The position numbers and the translations under genes are program-made. From Rhodospirillaceae bacterium (GTDB lineage: Bacteria; Pseudomonadota; Alphaproteobacteria; Rhodospirillales; Rhodospirillaceae), in contig JAPKDQ010000012.1 of assembly GCA_028822445.1 (NCBI GenBank), forward strand, positions 1-45,697: a DNA stretch of 45,697 nt. The letters are read 5' to 3'. Each line of letters starts with the position of its first letter. Within the stretch, counting starts at the first letter, position 1. This document shows positions 7,106-15,781 of the stretch, piece by piece. The notes beneath the pieces were generated by a model. It saw nothing but the letters and a program-made list of their open reading frames with translations, was not told the DNA's origin and did no database searches.

Positions 7106-9247
7106 ATGTTAATTTTTAGTGCAGGCGCGGTTCCAGTTGTCGCGCTAGCGATATTGTTTAGTGGCGCCTGTGTTTTTATGGCATCGGCGCAGGAGGTGCC
7201 CTTACTAGACCCGCAAGTCCAAGCCCGAGATGGCGCGGATAACGGATCGGTTGTGGTCTACGATGCTGAGTATTTTGCCCCATACAATCCAATCACTGCC
7301 GAAGACATGCTCAACCGCATTCCAGGCACGGAAGGGTTGGTAGGAAATTTTGGGAATCAGCAAGAAGAACGCCGTGGTCTGCGCTCGAATACCGATCAAA
7401 TACTTATTGATGGCAAGCGGCTAACGGGTAAAGAAAATCAAAGCTCCAGCTTTCTAGAGAAACTCCCTGCCAAATCTGTAGAGCGTATTGAACTCATCAC
7501 AGGCAACGTGCGTGAGTTGGATACAGATGTTGGTGTGCGCGTTATTAATGTTGTGCTGAAAGAGGGTGCGGGACGCGCCAGTGGCGTCGCGCAAATTGGC
7601 ACCTTTGTGTTTTCCGATGGTGCCGTGACCCCCATGGGGAGTGTCGCCTACAGCGGGTCAGTGGGGAACCTATCCTACAATGCCTCGTCTCAACTTCGGC
7701 CAGCGCAATCTCCAACAGATGTGGTTGATATCATTCGCAGCCCTAGCGGAGGCCGTGTCAGCGTCATTGAGGAAGAACGGAATCAATCTCAAAGGCAGGT
7801 CGATGCACGAGGGACTCTGACCTATAATTGGGAAAGTGGTAAGACTGTACAACTCAACGGTCTCTTCACTTATTTTCCGCGCGACAATTTTGATATCACT
7901 ACAACCCTTCTCGATCCTGGCAGTGGTCCCTTGATCGAATCAGGTACGATCGTGGATAACATCAAGGGTGACAACACAACGTGGGAAATCAGTGGCGACT
8001 ACAGCCAGTCTCTCGGTAAATCTTTGAACTTTACGGGGCTGTTTATTTATTCAAACAGTAGCGTTGATCGCGAGAATGAGAATTTTGTCCAGGTTGCCGA
8101 AAACCGGACGCTGACAGGTGGCGACAATCGTAATCAAACCGCGGCAGAGAAAATTTTACGCGGAACGTTGAATTGGAATATTGCTAAGAAACACGATTTG
8201 GAACTAGGTGTGGAAGGCGCGGTCAATACGCTGGATAAAGACCTGGATTTCTTCTCCTTCGTGAACGGCGCACTGATCGATATTCCAATTATCAATAGCG
8301 ACCAGAAAATCACGGAAGACCGTATTGAAGGTTTTGTTACCCATAGCTTAAAACCCGCCACCGGACTTGAAATCGAAACAGGGTTGGCCGCCGAGTACTC
8401 GTCCTTAACTCAAATTGGTAGTGATGTTGGAACAGAACGCTCCTTTACCTTCGTCAAACCTAGCCTTGATATTTGGTACACCGTGGATCCGGCTACACAG
8501 GTTTGGTTCTCCGCGCGTCGTGATGTTGGGCAGTTAGATTTTGATGACTTTGTCGCCACCGTAAATCGCGAAGACAATGAAGTACTGTCTGGTAACCCGA
8601 AACTCGCACCAGAAAAATCCTGGGATTTTGAAGTAGGGGCGGAGCGTCGTTTAAATGATGGCGCTGGGGTCATCAACGGGCGCGTATTCTACCGCCGCGT
8701 TAATGATGTCAAAGACCTGGTTCCCTTTGGTCTAATGGATTCACAGCCGGGCAATCTGGGTAGTGGTGATCATTATGGTGGGGAAGTGGAAGGCAGTATC
8801 CGGTTCGGGCGCTTCACTAATGTGGATGCCGTGATTAGTGGGTCTTTCCTGATTCAGAATTCAAAAGTTGCCGATCCCTTTACGGGCGTGAACCGCCGCT
8901 TCGGCAATCAAACGAAATATGAATACAGCATGGAGGCCCGTCATGACGTAAAATTGCTGAGGCTCTCCTACGGCTTCGATTTTTCGAAGAAGGGGCCTAC
9001 TTTAGAGAGCGATATCTCTGAATTCGATGTGAAATCCCGAAGCCTTGATGCACGGATCTTTCTTGAACAGACCATTGCGGACGGCATAGTCTTGCGTCTG
9101 TTCTGGGCCAATATGCTCAAGATTAACAACAAACGTGTCCGGACGGTGTTCGACCCTAACCAGGCTAGCGGTACAATTGACCGTGTTGAGTTCCGTGACT
9201 CAGAGCGCGGCTGGATCGCTGGCTTTAGGCTCAGAACAACGTTCTAG
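7106..9247 (+). CDS. TonB-dependent outer-membrane receptor
   Basis: This 713-residue protein has an N-terminal signal peptide with likely cleavage after ASA (about residue 28). A plug domain follows (AEDMLNRIPGTEG, then QILIDGKRLTG and VERIELITGNV, the usual plug strands), then a long beta-barrel with many aromatic and acidic loop residues. The final residue is Phe (RLRTTF), as expected for BamA-dependent insertion. Such receptors import siderophores, vitamins or organic ligands using TonB energy; the ligand is not predictable here. A purine-rich AGAGTAGG precedes the ATG. Its stop codon overlaps that of the convergent hydrolase gene in a shared CTAG, so neither gene has room for a terminator. 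The neighbouring hydrolase and CoA-transferase genes suggest uptake of a carbon source. Confidence 0.93.
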   Translation: MLIFSAGAVPVVALAILFSGACVFMASAQEVPLLDPQVQARDGADNGSVVVYDAEYFAPYNPITAEDMLNRIPGTEGLVGNFGNQQEERRGLRSNTDQILIDGKRLTGKENQSSSFLEKLPAKSVERIELITGNVRELDTDVGVRVINVVLKEGAGRASGVAQIGTFVFSDGAVTPMGSVAYSGSVGNLSYNASSQLRPAQSPTDVVDIIRSPSGGRVSVIEEERNQSQRQVDARGTLTYNWESGKTVQLNGLFTYFPRDNFDITTTLLDPGSGPLIESGTIVDNIKGDNTTWEISGDYSQSLGKSLNFTGLFIYSNSSVDRENENFVQVAENRTLTGGDNRNQTAAEKILRGTLNWNIAKKHDLELGVEGAVNTLDKDLDFFSFVNGALIDIPIINSDQKITEDRIEGFVTHSLKPATGLEIETGLAAEYSSLTQIGSDVGTERSFTFVKPSLDIWYTVDPATQVWFSARRDVGQLDFDDFVATVNREDNEVLSGNPKLAPEKSWDFEVGAERRLNDGAGVINGRVFYRRVNDVKDLVPFGLMDSQPGNLGSGDHYGGEVEGSIRFGRFTNVDAVISGSFLIQNSKVADPFTGVNRRFGNQTKYEYSMEARHDVKLLRLSYGFDFSKKGPTLESDISEFDVKSRSLDARIFLEQTIADGIVLRLFWANMLKINNKRVRTVFDPNQASGTIDRVEFRDSERGWIAGFRLRTTF

Positions 9248-10905
9248 CTATTTAAAAAATCTACCATTGCCGATATAGGGGCTCGTTGGTAATCGGATTT
9301 TACCAGCGTCGCGTTTTGCATTAGCGACACAGCGTTTTCAGCGTGTCGTTCAAGGGTGTCGCCCGATGTCGCGACAACAAGAGCGGCCTTCTTTGTTTCT
9401 TTAAATAAGTTAGCAGAGTCAGTGTTGTAGGCGGCTCGCATATAGTCTCCATAGGTGAGGCCGCCCTTGAGCCAGGCCAATAAGTGGGCTTGCAAGGCAA
9501 CTGGTTCGATCTCTGGTTCGATATCGCGTACACCGGCTTTCGTGCAAGCGTACCAAGGCCAAAACAGTGCGGCATCTCTAAGCATGTGCCAGGCTGTTAA
9601 GAAATGCGTTCCATCCCAGCGCGCTTCAATAGGCGGTGCAGCGTGGGCTACGAGATCTTTCCTCAAGGCGGCGTCCGGTAGTTCAGATTGATTCAGTATC
9701 AGTCGACCGACAGAGTCCCCGGCTTGGCGGGCGACCTCTAAGGCGAGTGTGGCACCGCTAGACTCTCCATAGAGATTAAAATCGGTCACCCCGCAGATAT
9801 CCAGGACGGCTCGGATATCTTCTGCGAACATTTCGAGAGATGCTCCGGCGCTGGATAGAGGGTCTGAATCGCCGTTGCCCGCAATATCTATGGCTAGAAC
9901 TGGTCGGTCGACAGCCATGGCTTTGACCGGCTGTGCCAAAAGTGCAGACGTGCGCATGCCCCCATGGAGAAACACTAGGGGCTGGCCGGTGTTTGCACCA
10001 CCCCGCCTTACCATCCGTTGCCCACCGTCACAACTTACGTACGTGCTATAAGTTTTCTGTCTTGGGGCGGGGTCTTGCGCAGGACCAACGGGCTCACCGG
10101 CTTTGACCTTCGACAGTACGGTGCGAATAGCCTCGAGCTGGTTGGCCTCGGTCGTATCTACAAAACTAATGTTAGCGGGCAAGTTGTGAAGACTACGCTC
10201 GATCGCCGTATGTTCATCGGCTCCGACCGTCACAAAAAAAGTATCCACAGTAAGTTGATACAGGGCGTCGCGACTGTCGTGGCTGAAGGCAGCGCGGTAG
10301 CCGAGCCAGTAATCTGCGGCGTTCATTTTTGCGTGGACTACGTCATGCAAAAAGCTAGCGTCTTTCATTCCACCATGCACGCGGGTGGCTTTATGGGCTT
10401 CATACCAGGGCCAAAAAATGAGTTGGTCGCGGGTGTGTTGCCAGGCCCAGGCCAGATGCGCACCATCTGCCGTGGGTGTAAAGCTAGGCGCATAGTGGTC
10501 GGTGCGATCTTGCGCAATCTCAGGCGTACTGAGTGACAATCCATCTATTACCAACGCGGTCACGCGATCTGGTGCCCGCCTAGCTACTTCCACCGCGATA
10601 TTCGCACCCGTATGGGATCCGTATAGAGGTGCCTCTTTGATACCCAAAGCGTCGAGGGTTTCAATCACCGCGTCGGCGTAATCAGCCATCATCGGTGCTT
10701 TTTGAATCAGAGGTGTGGACTCCCCATAGCCAGGGGCATCCAGCGCGATCAAAGTGTAGGAGTCGGCTAAAGGCATCAGTTGCGGCAGTACAAAGGCCCC
10801 GGTTTGTGGGCTAACATGAAACAGGACAAAGGGCGGACCAGATCCGGCACGCCGGTAGTGGACCTCTCGGTCTCCAACACGAACGAAGTGGCGGGTGATG
10901 TCCAT
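9244..10905 (-). CDS. Tandem (two-domain) alpha/beta-hydrolase
   Basis: The 553 residues contain two complete alpha/beta-hydrolase domains, about 1-265 and 290-553, joined by a Pro-rich linker. The C-terminal domain has a normal nucleophile elbow GESSG with Ser382 and an oxyanion-type VFLHGG. The N-terminal domain has VLFHVSP and an elbow reading GSHTG, putting His98 where the nucleophile Ser, Asp or Cys should be. I recall the His-Thr-Gly elbow from other bacterial proteins of this superfamily, so it is probably a family trait rather than an error. The domains share features such as FWPWYEA/FWPWYAC, pointing to an internal duplication. There is no signal peptide. It may hydrolyse an ester or C-C bond in the pathway served by the nearby receptor; this is inferred. 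Confidence 0.88.
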   Translation of the reverse strand: MDITRHFVRVGDREVHYRRAGSGPPFVLFHVSPQTGAFVLPQLMPLADSYTLIALDAPGYGESTPLIQKAPMMADYADAVIETLDALGIKEAPLYGSHTGANIAVEVARRAPDRVTALVIDGLSLSTPEIAQDRTDHYAPSFTPTADGAHLAWAWQHTRDQLIFWPWYEAHKATRVHGGMKDASFLHDVVHAKMNAADYWLGYRAAFSHDSRDALYQLTVDTFFVTVGADEHTAIERSLHNLPANISFVDTTEANQLEAIRTVLSKVKAGEPVGPAQDPAPRQKTYSTYVSCDGGQRMVRRGGANTGQPLVFLHGGMRTSALLAQPVKAMAVDRPVLAIDIAGNGDSDPLSSAGASLEMFAEDIRAVLDICGVTDFNLYGESSGATLALEVARQAGDSVGRLILNQSELPDAALRKDLVAHAAPPIEARWDGTHFLTAWHMLRDAALFWPWYACTKAGVRDIEPEIEPVALQAHLLAWLKGGLTYGDYMRAAYNTDSANLFKETKKAALVVATSGDTLERHAENAVSLMQNATLVKSDYQRAPISAMVDFLNS

Positions 10906-10993
10906 GGAGCGTCCTCGCTGTATGCGCTGCGGTTACTATTGTTAGATGAGTTTCATTTTGACAGGAGTTGCATTTCGCGCAACCTCGCGCGTG

Positions 10994-11104
10994 CTAACTC
11001 AATTTCAGCACAACGGCTCCGGTAGCAATAGCCAAGGATGCTGTAACGCGCCGCTTGCTAATAAAATCAATGGTGTATGGGCCTGTTACGAGAAAAAGCG
11101 CATT
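10994..11104 (-). pseudogene. Possible C-terminal remnant of a membrane transporter
   Basis: On the minus strand 36 codons stay open between two stops, reading LVTGPYTIDFISKRR and then a 16-residue hydrophobic stretch ending VVLKLS. This looks like the last transmembrane helix of an inner-membrane permease (TauE/SafE- or LysE-like). It has no start. It sits between the broken dioxygenase gene and the hydrolase gene, so it may be further debris from the same decayed operon. The rest of the 10906-11126 gap shows nothing I can support. Confidence 0.25.
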
Positions 11105-11126
11105 TTATTTTGGTCTATGTGTTTGT

Positions 11127-11629
11127 CTATTTGTGGAGAGGAGTGTAGCCGCTGATGAATGGCTTGGGCGCTCCCATTTCTGGGTCATAAACTCGACGCT
11201 CCATGGCGCCGGTATCAGCCCGATAGATGTGAATAGAGACCGGCGCCTGATCGCTCTCCGCATTTTTTAACCCGGTGGATGTCGCCTTCTACCAGGAGCT
11301 CGTTGTCTGTCTTGGGTGTAAAGCGTGACTGTCTCCGCGCCACGCAGCATGCCTATGGCGCCCCACACCCGATGACCGTGAATCATTGGTTCCTGATTGA
11401 GCCTCTAGACAAATCTGACCACTGAGAAGTGGGCGCCCGGGTCTTTGTACAGCAGCTACTGGCAGTAGGTTGCAGGGTTAGAAGTCGCATAGGCACCAAG
11501 CAACCAGTCATCGGCTGTGACAAGTGCGCCAAACAGGTTGCCACAGACTGGTAGGAGGTCGGATTCGCTAGGCTTCATTTCCAACAGTGTTGTCATGCCC
11601 GCTATGAAGGTTTCAAACTTGCCGCTCAT
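11127..11629 (-). pseudogene. Broken thiol-dioxygenase (3-mercaptopropionate/cysteine dioxygenase-like) gene
   Basis: The minus strand starts with an ATG overlapping the CoA-transferase stop (ATGA) and reads an intact N-terminus ending NPATYCQ. It then meets TAG at 11456-11458 where the family has Tyr (QYLLY). After 16 more family-like codons (LLYKDPGAHFSVVRFV) a second TAG (11405-11407) stands where the family has Trp (FVW). The metal-site region follows (PMIHGHRVWGAIGMLRGAE, keeping the H-x-H). The frame then shifts near 11295 to GDIHRV, which holds the third His, and again in a run of six A's. The last frame gives YRADTGAMERRVYDPEMGAP and KPFISGY, the family's signature C-terminus. About 25 codons before GDIHRV also seem missing. 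This is a pseudogene, and its recognisable state suggests recent decay. Confidence 0.85.
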
Positions 11630-12786
11630 ACCTTGCATTCTAATTGCTCAAGCTCGGCAATGATGTCGTCGTGATCGCCGTTCAGGGCGGGCGGGCCTCG
11701 GCGGATCGGAAAGCTTTCGCCGGCGACTTCAATCGGGCTGGCAAAGGTTTCTGTTTTGACACCGTTTGGCAGAGTGAGCGGTTGCACCCATCCGAAGTGC
11801 TCGACCAGAGGGTCACGTAACGCGGCGGAGTAGGTGTTGATCGGTTCACAGGGAATGCCAAGGGGCCTGAAAGCTGTGATCCAGTACTGAATACTTTCTT
11901 TCTCAAGGATAGGCTGAAGAATAACCTTTAACTCCACTTGGTTCTTCGCACGGTCTCCTGTTGTCAGGAAGCGCGGGTCATCTTTCAAGCTTGGGTAGCC
12001 GATCACCTCACAGGCCGAGGCGAAGAGTTTGTCATTTCCTGCTGCTAGAACAATATGTCCGTCAGCGGCTGCGTAGGCTTCGTATGGTGAGTTTCTGGGG
12101 TGAGAAGAGCCCATGCGAACCGGGTCGTTGCCGGTGCCAAAATACTCACTGGTCTGAAGGGCAGAGAAAGACAAATTTGTGCCGTACATGGACATATCAA
12201 TGTGACCACCGACGCCGCCTGCCTCAACGCGACGCAGCAAAGATACGATGGCAAAGGCGGCGTATAGTCCAGCGCCAAAATCGGATACAGGAACCCCCGC
12301 TTTGACTGGCGTACGATCTGCGTCACCTGTGACACTCATAACCCCAGATGCGGCTTGTACCGTGATGTCGAACCCGCCGTCCTGGGCGCGCGGCCCGGTC
12401 TGACCGAAGGCTGAGATGGATGCATAAATTAGGTCCGGCTTTTCATCTTTGAATGTGTCGTATCCGAGACCAAGGCGGGCCATGACGCCGGGGCGGTTGT
12501 TTTCGACTACAGCATCGGCCGACAGGATGAGGCGGCGTGCCAGGGCAAGGCTATCTGTGTCCTTAAGATCGAGGGCGATGCTGCGCTTATTTCTGTTGAT
12601 TGAAGCGAAGTTCTCGCTGTAGCCGTCTGAGAATGGGGGCCAGGTGCGCAAGCTATCACCTTTCAGTGGTTCTACCTTGATCAGATCGGCGCCCATGTCA
12701 GCCAAGGTCATGCCGCAGAAAGGGCCTGCTGCGACGTGGCAAAATTCGATAACCCGAATACCTAAAAGAGGGAGGGGTGGAGACAC
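11626..12786 (-). CDS. CaiB/BaiF family (family III) CoA-transferase
   Basis: This 386-residue class III CoA-transferase moves CoA between carboxylic acids through an aspartyl-CoA intermediate. It has the N-terminal block VIEFCHVAAGPFCGMTLADM, the NRNKRSIALDLKD motif, and Asp169 in GVPVSDFGAG, the same position as the catalytic Asp of formyl-CoA transferase. It begins with GTG at 12786; that G is also the last base of the upstream gene's TAG, so the two overlap by one base. The broken dioxygenase gene overlaps its stop. The order SnoaL-like, CoA-transferase, dioxygenase suggests an operon for CoA-activation of an organic (perhaps thio-) acid; the acid is unknown. Confidence 0.92.
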   Translation of the reverse strand: MSPPLPLLGIRVIEFCHVAAGPFCGMTLADMGADLIKVEPLKGDSLRTWPPFSDGYSENFASINRNKRSIALDLKDTDSLALARRLILSADAVVENNRPGVMARLGLGYDTFKDEKPDLIYASISAFGQTGPRAQDGGFDITVQAASGVMSVTGDADRTPVKAGVPVSDFGAGLYAAFAIVSLLRRVEAGGVGGHIDMSMYGTNLSFSALQTSEYFGTGNDPVRMGSSHPRNSPYEAYAAADGHIVLAAGNDKLFASACEVIGYPSLKDDPRFLTTGDRAKNQVELKVILQPILEKESIQYWITAFRPLGIPCEPINTYSAALRDPLVEHFGWVQPLTLPNGVKTETFASPIEVAGESFPIRRGPPALNGDHDDIIAELEQLECKV

Positions 12787-13217
12787 TACGGCTCGTCCGT
12801 TATGGGTGGGATGCCCACCGGTACTGTGCCTTCATGGTGATGGACGATTAGCCACTTGCCGTCGATCCGCCTAAACACGTTTGAAATGCGCACGCGCCCC
12901 TCTGCTGCATTAGGTGGTTCGTAAGAGTAGTTTAGGTAGTAGCAGGCGAGGGCTGTATCCACCCAAACGGAAACTTCTGGCTCTTCAAGCCTTAGGCTTA
13001 AAGGGCCTCGGGCTTGCATCTGCTCTTGATCGTCTGCATGGAATTTTTTTCGTTCTTCAACACCTCGGATTAATTGGGGTGTGAAAACGTCCCAGACGGT
13101 TGCATCAGGGTGCATGTGTCCCTCGATTCCATCCGAATCATGCTCTTCAAAGGCCGTGAAAATGCCTTTGATAATGGCGGTAATCTCTTCTGCGATTTTA
13201 GTCTCTTCAACATCCAT
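12786..13217 (-). CDS. SnoaL-like / NTF2-like protein
   Basis: This 143-residue protein of the nuclear-transport-factor-2 fold starts with a helical pair (EITAIIKGIFTAFEEHD) and ends with the strand set VFRRIDGKWLIVHHHEG, typical of SnoaL/DUF4440-type proteins. These may be ketosteroid-isomerase-like enzymes, dehydratases or ligand-binding proteins. The ATG at 13217 has GGAGAA eight bases upstream; a longer reading from 13457 runs antisense into imuA and is rejected. It is the first gene of a minus-strand operon with the CoA-transferase, divergent from the SOS operon. Confidence 0.85.
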   Translation of the reverse strand: MDVEETKIAEEITAIIKGIFTAFEEHDSDGIEGHMHPDATVWDVFTPQLIRGVEERKKFHADDQEQMQARGPLSLRLEEPEVSVWVDTALACYYLNYSYEPPNAAEGRVRISNVFRRIDGKWLIVHHHEGTVPVGIPPITDEP

Positions 13218-13312
13218 CGTTCTTTCTCCTTGTTTTTGCCTAGCAAAATCGCGCTCTGCGTCAGGTTGGTCAAGCTGTCTCTGAAATTCTTCTTGACCTC
13301 CACAAAATAAAA

Positions 13313-13327
13313 GAACAAATAGAGAAC
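13313..13327 (+). promoter_or_regulatory. LexA (SOS) box, GAAC-N7-GAAC
   Basis: A perfect direct repeat GAAC-AAATAGA-GAAC matches the alphaproteobacterial LexA operator. It lies 49 bases before the chosen imuA start. It overlaps a plausible promoter: TTGACC at 13293-13298 upstream and CATAAT at 13327-13332 at its end. LexA binding should block the operon until DNA damage. Confidence 0.85.
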
Positions 13328-13375
13328 ATAATACAAGAATTATTGTTAAAAGATGGAGAGCCAAGAGAGGCGCTG

Positions 13376-14140
13376 ATGCAAGAAATCGCTCGTTACCGTT
13401 CAGAGCTTGATAGCTTGCGGAATCGGATACGAAACATTGAAGGTTTGCCGCGTGCAACTAACGCTGTCCTTTCGATGGGTCTTGAGGCTATTGATCAAGC
13501 TTTACCTTGGGGTGGCTTACCGCTGTCTTGTATCCATCATGTTGTCGGCGAATCAGAGTTTCTCCCGCACTCCGCTTTTACACCTTCAGCGAGCACTTTC
13601 GTTGCGATTTTAGCCGCGCGGCTGAAGGGGCGAGGAACCGTGCTGTGGTGTCTACCCCGCTACAAGGTGGCTGATGCCCTTTATGCCGCAGCTCTAGCGG
13701 TGCTCGGCCTTGAAGAAGAAGACCTAATTCTTGTCCGTGCGAAAGATGAAAGCGAAGCACTTTGGGCAATGGAAGAGGGGCTCTGTTGTCCTGATGTGGG
13801 TGCAGTTATTGGTTCTCTCTCTGCACCACTCAATTTAACAGCTGAGCGCCGCTTACAATTGGCTGCAGAGCGAGGCGAGACAACGGGTTTTCTGTTACAG
13901 CCTGGGACATTGGTGTCGTCTTCTAGTGCGGCCGTAACGCGTTGGCGGGTTGCTGCGGCTCCATCCGAGGAACCTCTTTGGGCTGGCCTTGGGCCGCCGC
14001 GCTGGTCGTTGACACTAGATCGGTGCCGTCAAGGTACTCCTCATTCATGGATTGTGGAATGGTGCGATGAGACGTGTAATCTCCGTTTGGCTACCCCGCT
14101 TTGCGACCGATCGGTTAACCCGGTTGAGGCCGCAGCATAA
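13376..14140 (+). CDS. imuA: ImuA, RecA-like mutagenesis cassette protein
   Basis: ImuA (254 residues from this ATG) is the RecA/SulA-related first member of the ImuA-ImuB-DnaE2 translesion synthesis module. Visible features are an N-terminal helix ending in RNIEG, LSMGLEAIDQALPWGGLP (typical of ImuA), the LWCLPRYKVADALYAAALA block and a C-terminal basic/aromatic segment (GLGPPRWSLTLDRCRQG) typical of the family. The ATG at 13376 is chosen because AGAGAGG stands five bases upstream; a TTG at 13343 would give 11 more residues but has no binding site. A LexA box precedes it. The 3' end overlaps imuB by 74 bases in another frame. ImuA is thought to bind RecA and ImuB and so couple the mutasome to damaged forks. 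Confidence 0.93.
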   Translation: MQEIARYRSELDSLRNRIRNIEGLPRATNAVLSMGLEAIDQALPWGGLPLSCIHHVVGESEFLPHSAFTPSASTFVAILAARLKGRGTVLWCLPRYKVADALYAAALAVLGLEEEDLILVRAKDESEALWAMEEGLCCPDVGAVIGSLSAPLNLTAERRLQLAAERGETTGFLLQPGTLVSSSSAAVTRWRVAAAPSEEPLWAGLGPPRWSLTLDRCRQGTPHSWIVEWCDETCNLRLATPLCDRSVNPVEAAA

Positions 14141-15773
14141 CGTTAGGCAAGCGCCTTACGCACATTGGCGGGCGCAGCCGTTCGTGACTACGTTACCTGA
14201 GGCGGGTGCCATCCGTATTGTCGCTGCAAATGCTGCGGCACAATCTGCAGGGGTCAACCCTGGTTCTTCTTTGACTGATGCTCGAGCTATTTCACCTTCT
14301 TTGAAGGTCGTTGAGGCAAATATCGCTGCGGATCGCGCGTGTCTTGATGGAATGCTTACGTGGACGCGGCGCTACACACCGTGGATTGCCATTGAAGGTG
14401 TAGATGAACACGGTGGCGCTGGCTTGTGGCTCGACGTCACTGGGTGCGCACACCTGTTTGGTGGCGAACGCGCTTTGATTGAAGATTTTGAGGTGCGCCT
14501 CAACCGCTTTGGTTTCATTAGTCGCTTTGGTGTTGCTGATACACCTGGTGCGGCTTGGGCTGCGGCACACTGTTTGGCCTCTCAGGGTGGTGCTGCGATT
14601 GTGCCAAGTGGGGAGCAGAGACCACACCTTGCTCGTCTCCCCATAACGGCGTTACGGTTATCTGCTAGGACTCTTGAGACGCTTAAACGATTAGGTATCT
14701 CTATAATTTCAGATTTGCTTGAGTTACCGCGAGCACCGTTAACACGCCGTTTTGGCAGCGAGGTATGTCTCCGCCTTGATCAATTGACTGGGCGGGTTGA
14801 TGAACCTTTGTCGCCTGAAGCCGAGCGATTGCCATATGTGGCGCGTGTAAATTTTGCCGAACCCATAGGCCGAACAGAAGATGTTGAAGCTGCTTTGCTT
14901 GACCTTTTGCAAATCCTTTGCACACGTCTCGAGAAAGACCGGAAAGGAATTCGGCGATTAAGCTTCGAGCTCTTTCGCGTTGATAATACAGCGGACCAGA
15001 TCAACGTTGGCACGGCCAAAGCTGTTCGCCGACCAGAGCACTTGTTTCGATTATTTCGGGAGAAGCTCTATAGGCTTGATGCGGGATTTGGCATCGAGTT
15101 TTTGATGCTCACGGTCACAGATACAGACACCATGGAGAGTCAGCAGGAGCGTATTCAGTCACTCGATGATTCTGAAATACCGAGTGTTGTGAATCCCGGA
15201 TGTGATCTGGCGCTTTTAGTTGACCGCCTAGAAGCGCGCATAGGGCACGGGCGCGTAGTGCGGCCCCAGAGGAGAGCAAGCCATATTCCTGAACGTGCTG
15301 TTGAGCTGGTTCCTGCTTTAGCTCTCAAAACTAAGAAAAACTTACCTGGGTATGCGCGTGAGGCGACTTTGTTACATGGTGATATTAGCTCTTTGCGGCC
15401 GGGCTCTCGACCTATCCACTTATTGCCAAAGCCTGAGCCAGTAAAGCCTATACAAGTAGAATCCAACGCCCCTTTGGCTAGGGCTGTTCCTTTGCCGGGG
15501 TTCTCATGGCGTCGGCAGACGTACTGTCTCGTAGCAGCAGAGGGACCAGAACGGATTGCGGGGACGTGGTGGCGGGGTGCTTTACCGCCTGACCGCAGTG
15601 GGGAAGAGCATTCTTATTTTACGCTTTGCGAAGACGGTGGCGCCATACGTGAGTATTGGCGGGTGGAAAGTGAAAGTGGCGCAAGGTTTTGGTTGTTTTA
15701 TATGCCGTTCCCTTTGCAGTGTTATAATAACGGCCACGAACCGAGGTGGTTTCTCCATGGGTTGTTTGCGTAG
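14067..15773 (+). CDS. imuB: ImuB, inactive Y-family polymerase-like mutasome subunit
   Basis: ImuB (568 residues from this ATG) resembles Y-family polymerases but opens with RRVISVWLPRFATDRL instead of the acidic DxD-type catalytic motif, as in all ImuB proteins. It is therefore an adaptor, not a polymerase. The GVDEHGGAGLWLDVTGC region and FGVADTPGAAWAAAH represent the palm, SARTLETLKRLGI the helix-hairpin region, and RPIHLLPKPEPV a conserved C-terminal block. It links ImuA, the beta clamp and DnaE2. The start at 14067 matches the conserved N-terminus and is preceded by GGAATGG. It overlaps imuA by 74 bases; dnaE2 follows after eight bases, so all three are translated from one SOS-induced transcript. 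Confidence 0.94.
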   Translation: MRRVISVWLPRFATDRLTRLRPQHNVRQAPYAHWRAQPFVTTLPEAGAIRIVAANAAAQSAGVNPGSSLTDARAISPSLKVVEANIAADRACLDGMLTWTRRYTPWIAIEGVDEHGGAGLWLDVTGCAHLFGGERALIEDFEVRLNRFGFISRFGVADTPGAAWAAAHCLASQGGAAIVPSGEQRPHLARLPITALRLSARTLETLKRLGISIISDLLELPRAPLTRRFGSEVCLRLDQLTGRVDEPLSPEAERLPYVARVNFAEPIGRTEDVEAALLDLLQILCTRLEKDRKGIRRLSFELFRVDNTADQINVGTAKAVRRPEHLFRLFREKLYRLDAGFGIEFLMLTVTDTDTMESQQERIQSLDDSEIPSVVNPGCDLALLVDRLEARIGHGRVVRPQRRASHIPERAVELVPALALKTKKNLPGYAREATLLHGDISSLRPGSRPIHLLPKPEPVKPIQVESNAPLARAVPLPGFSWRRQTYCLVAAEGPERIAGTWWRGALPPDRSGEEHSYFTLCEDGGAIREYWRVESESGARFWLFYMPFPLQCYNNGHEPRWFLHGLFA

Positions 15774-15781
15774 GCACCGGC

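Noticed and set aside
10018-10536. 172-codon plus-strand open frame inside the double hydrolase gene
   Set aside because: Antisense to a gene with two complete hydrolase domains; its composition is not protein-like and it has no family features.
11405-11458. Idea that the two TAG codons in the dioxygenase gene are recoded (pyrrolysine or suppressor) rather than nonsense
   Set aside because: At least two frameshifts and a missing segment lie downstream, so the gene is broken regardless of TAG reading, and many other genes in the window end in TAG normally.
12786-13457. Longer version of the SnoaL-like gene starting at 13457
   Set aside because: The extra 80 codons run antisense to imuA and over its LexA box, while the ATG at 13217 has a good GGAGAA site and matches the fold's usual start.
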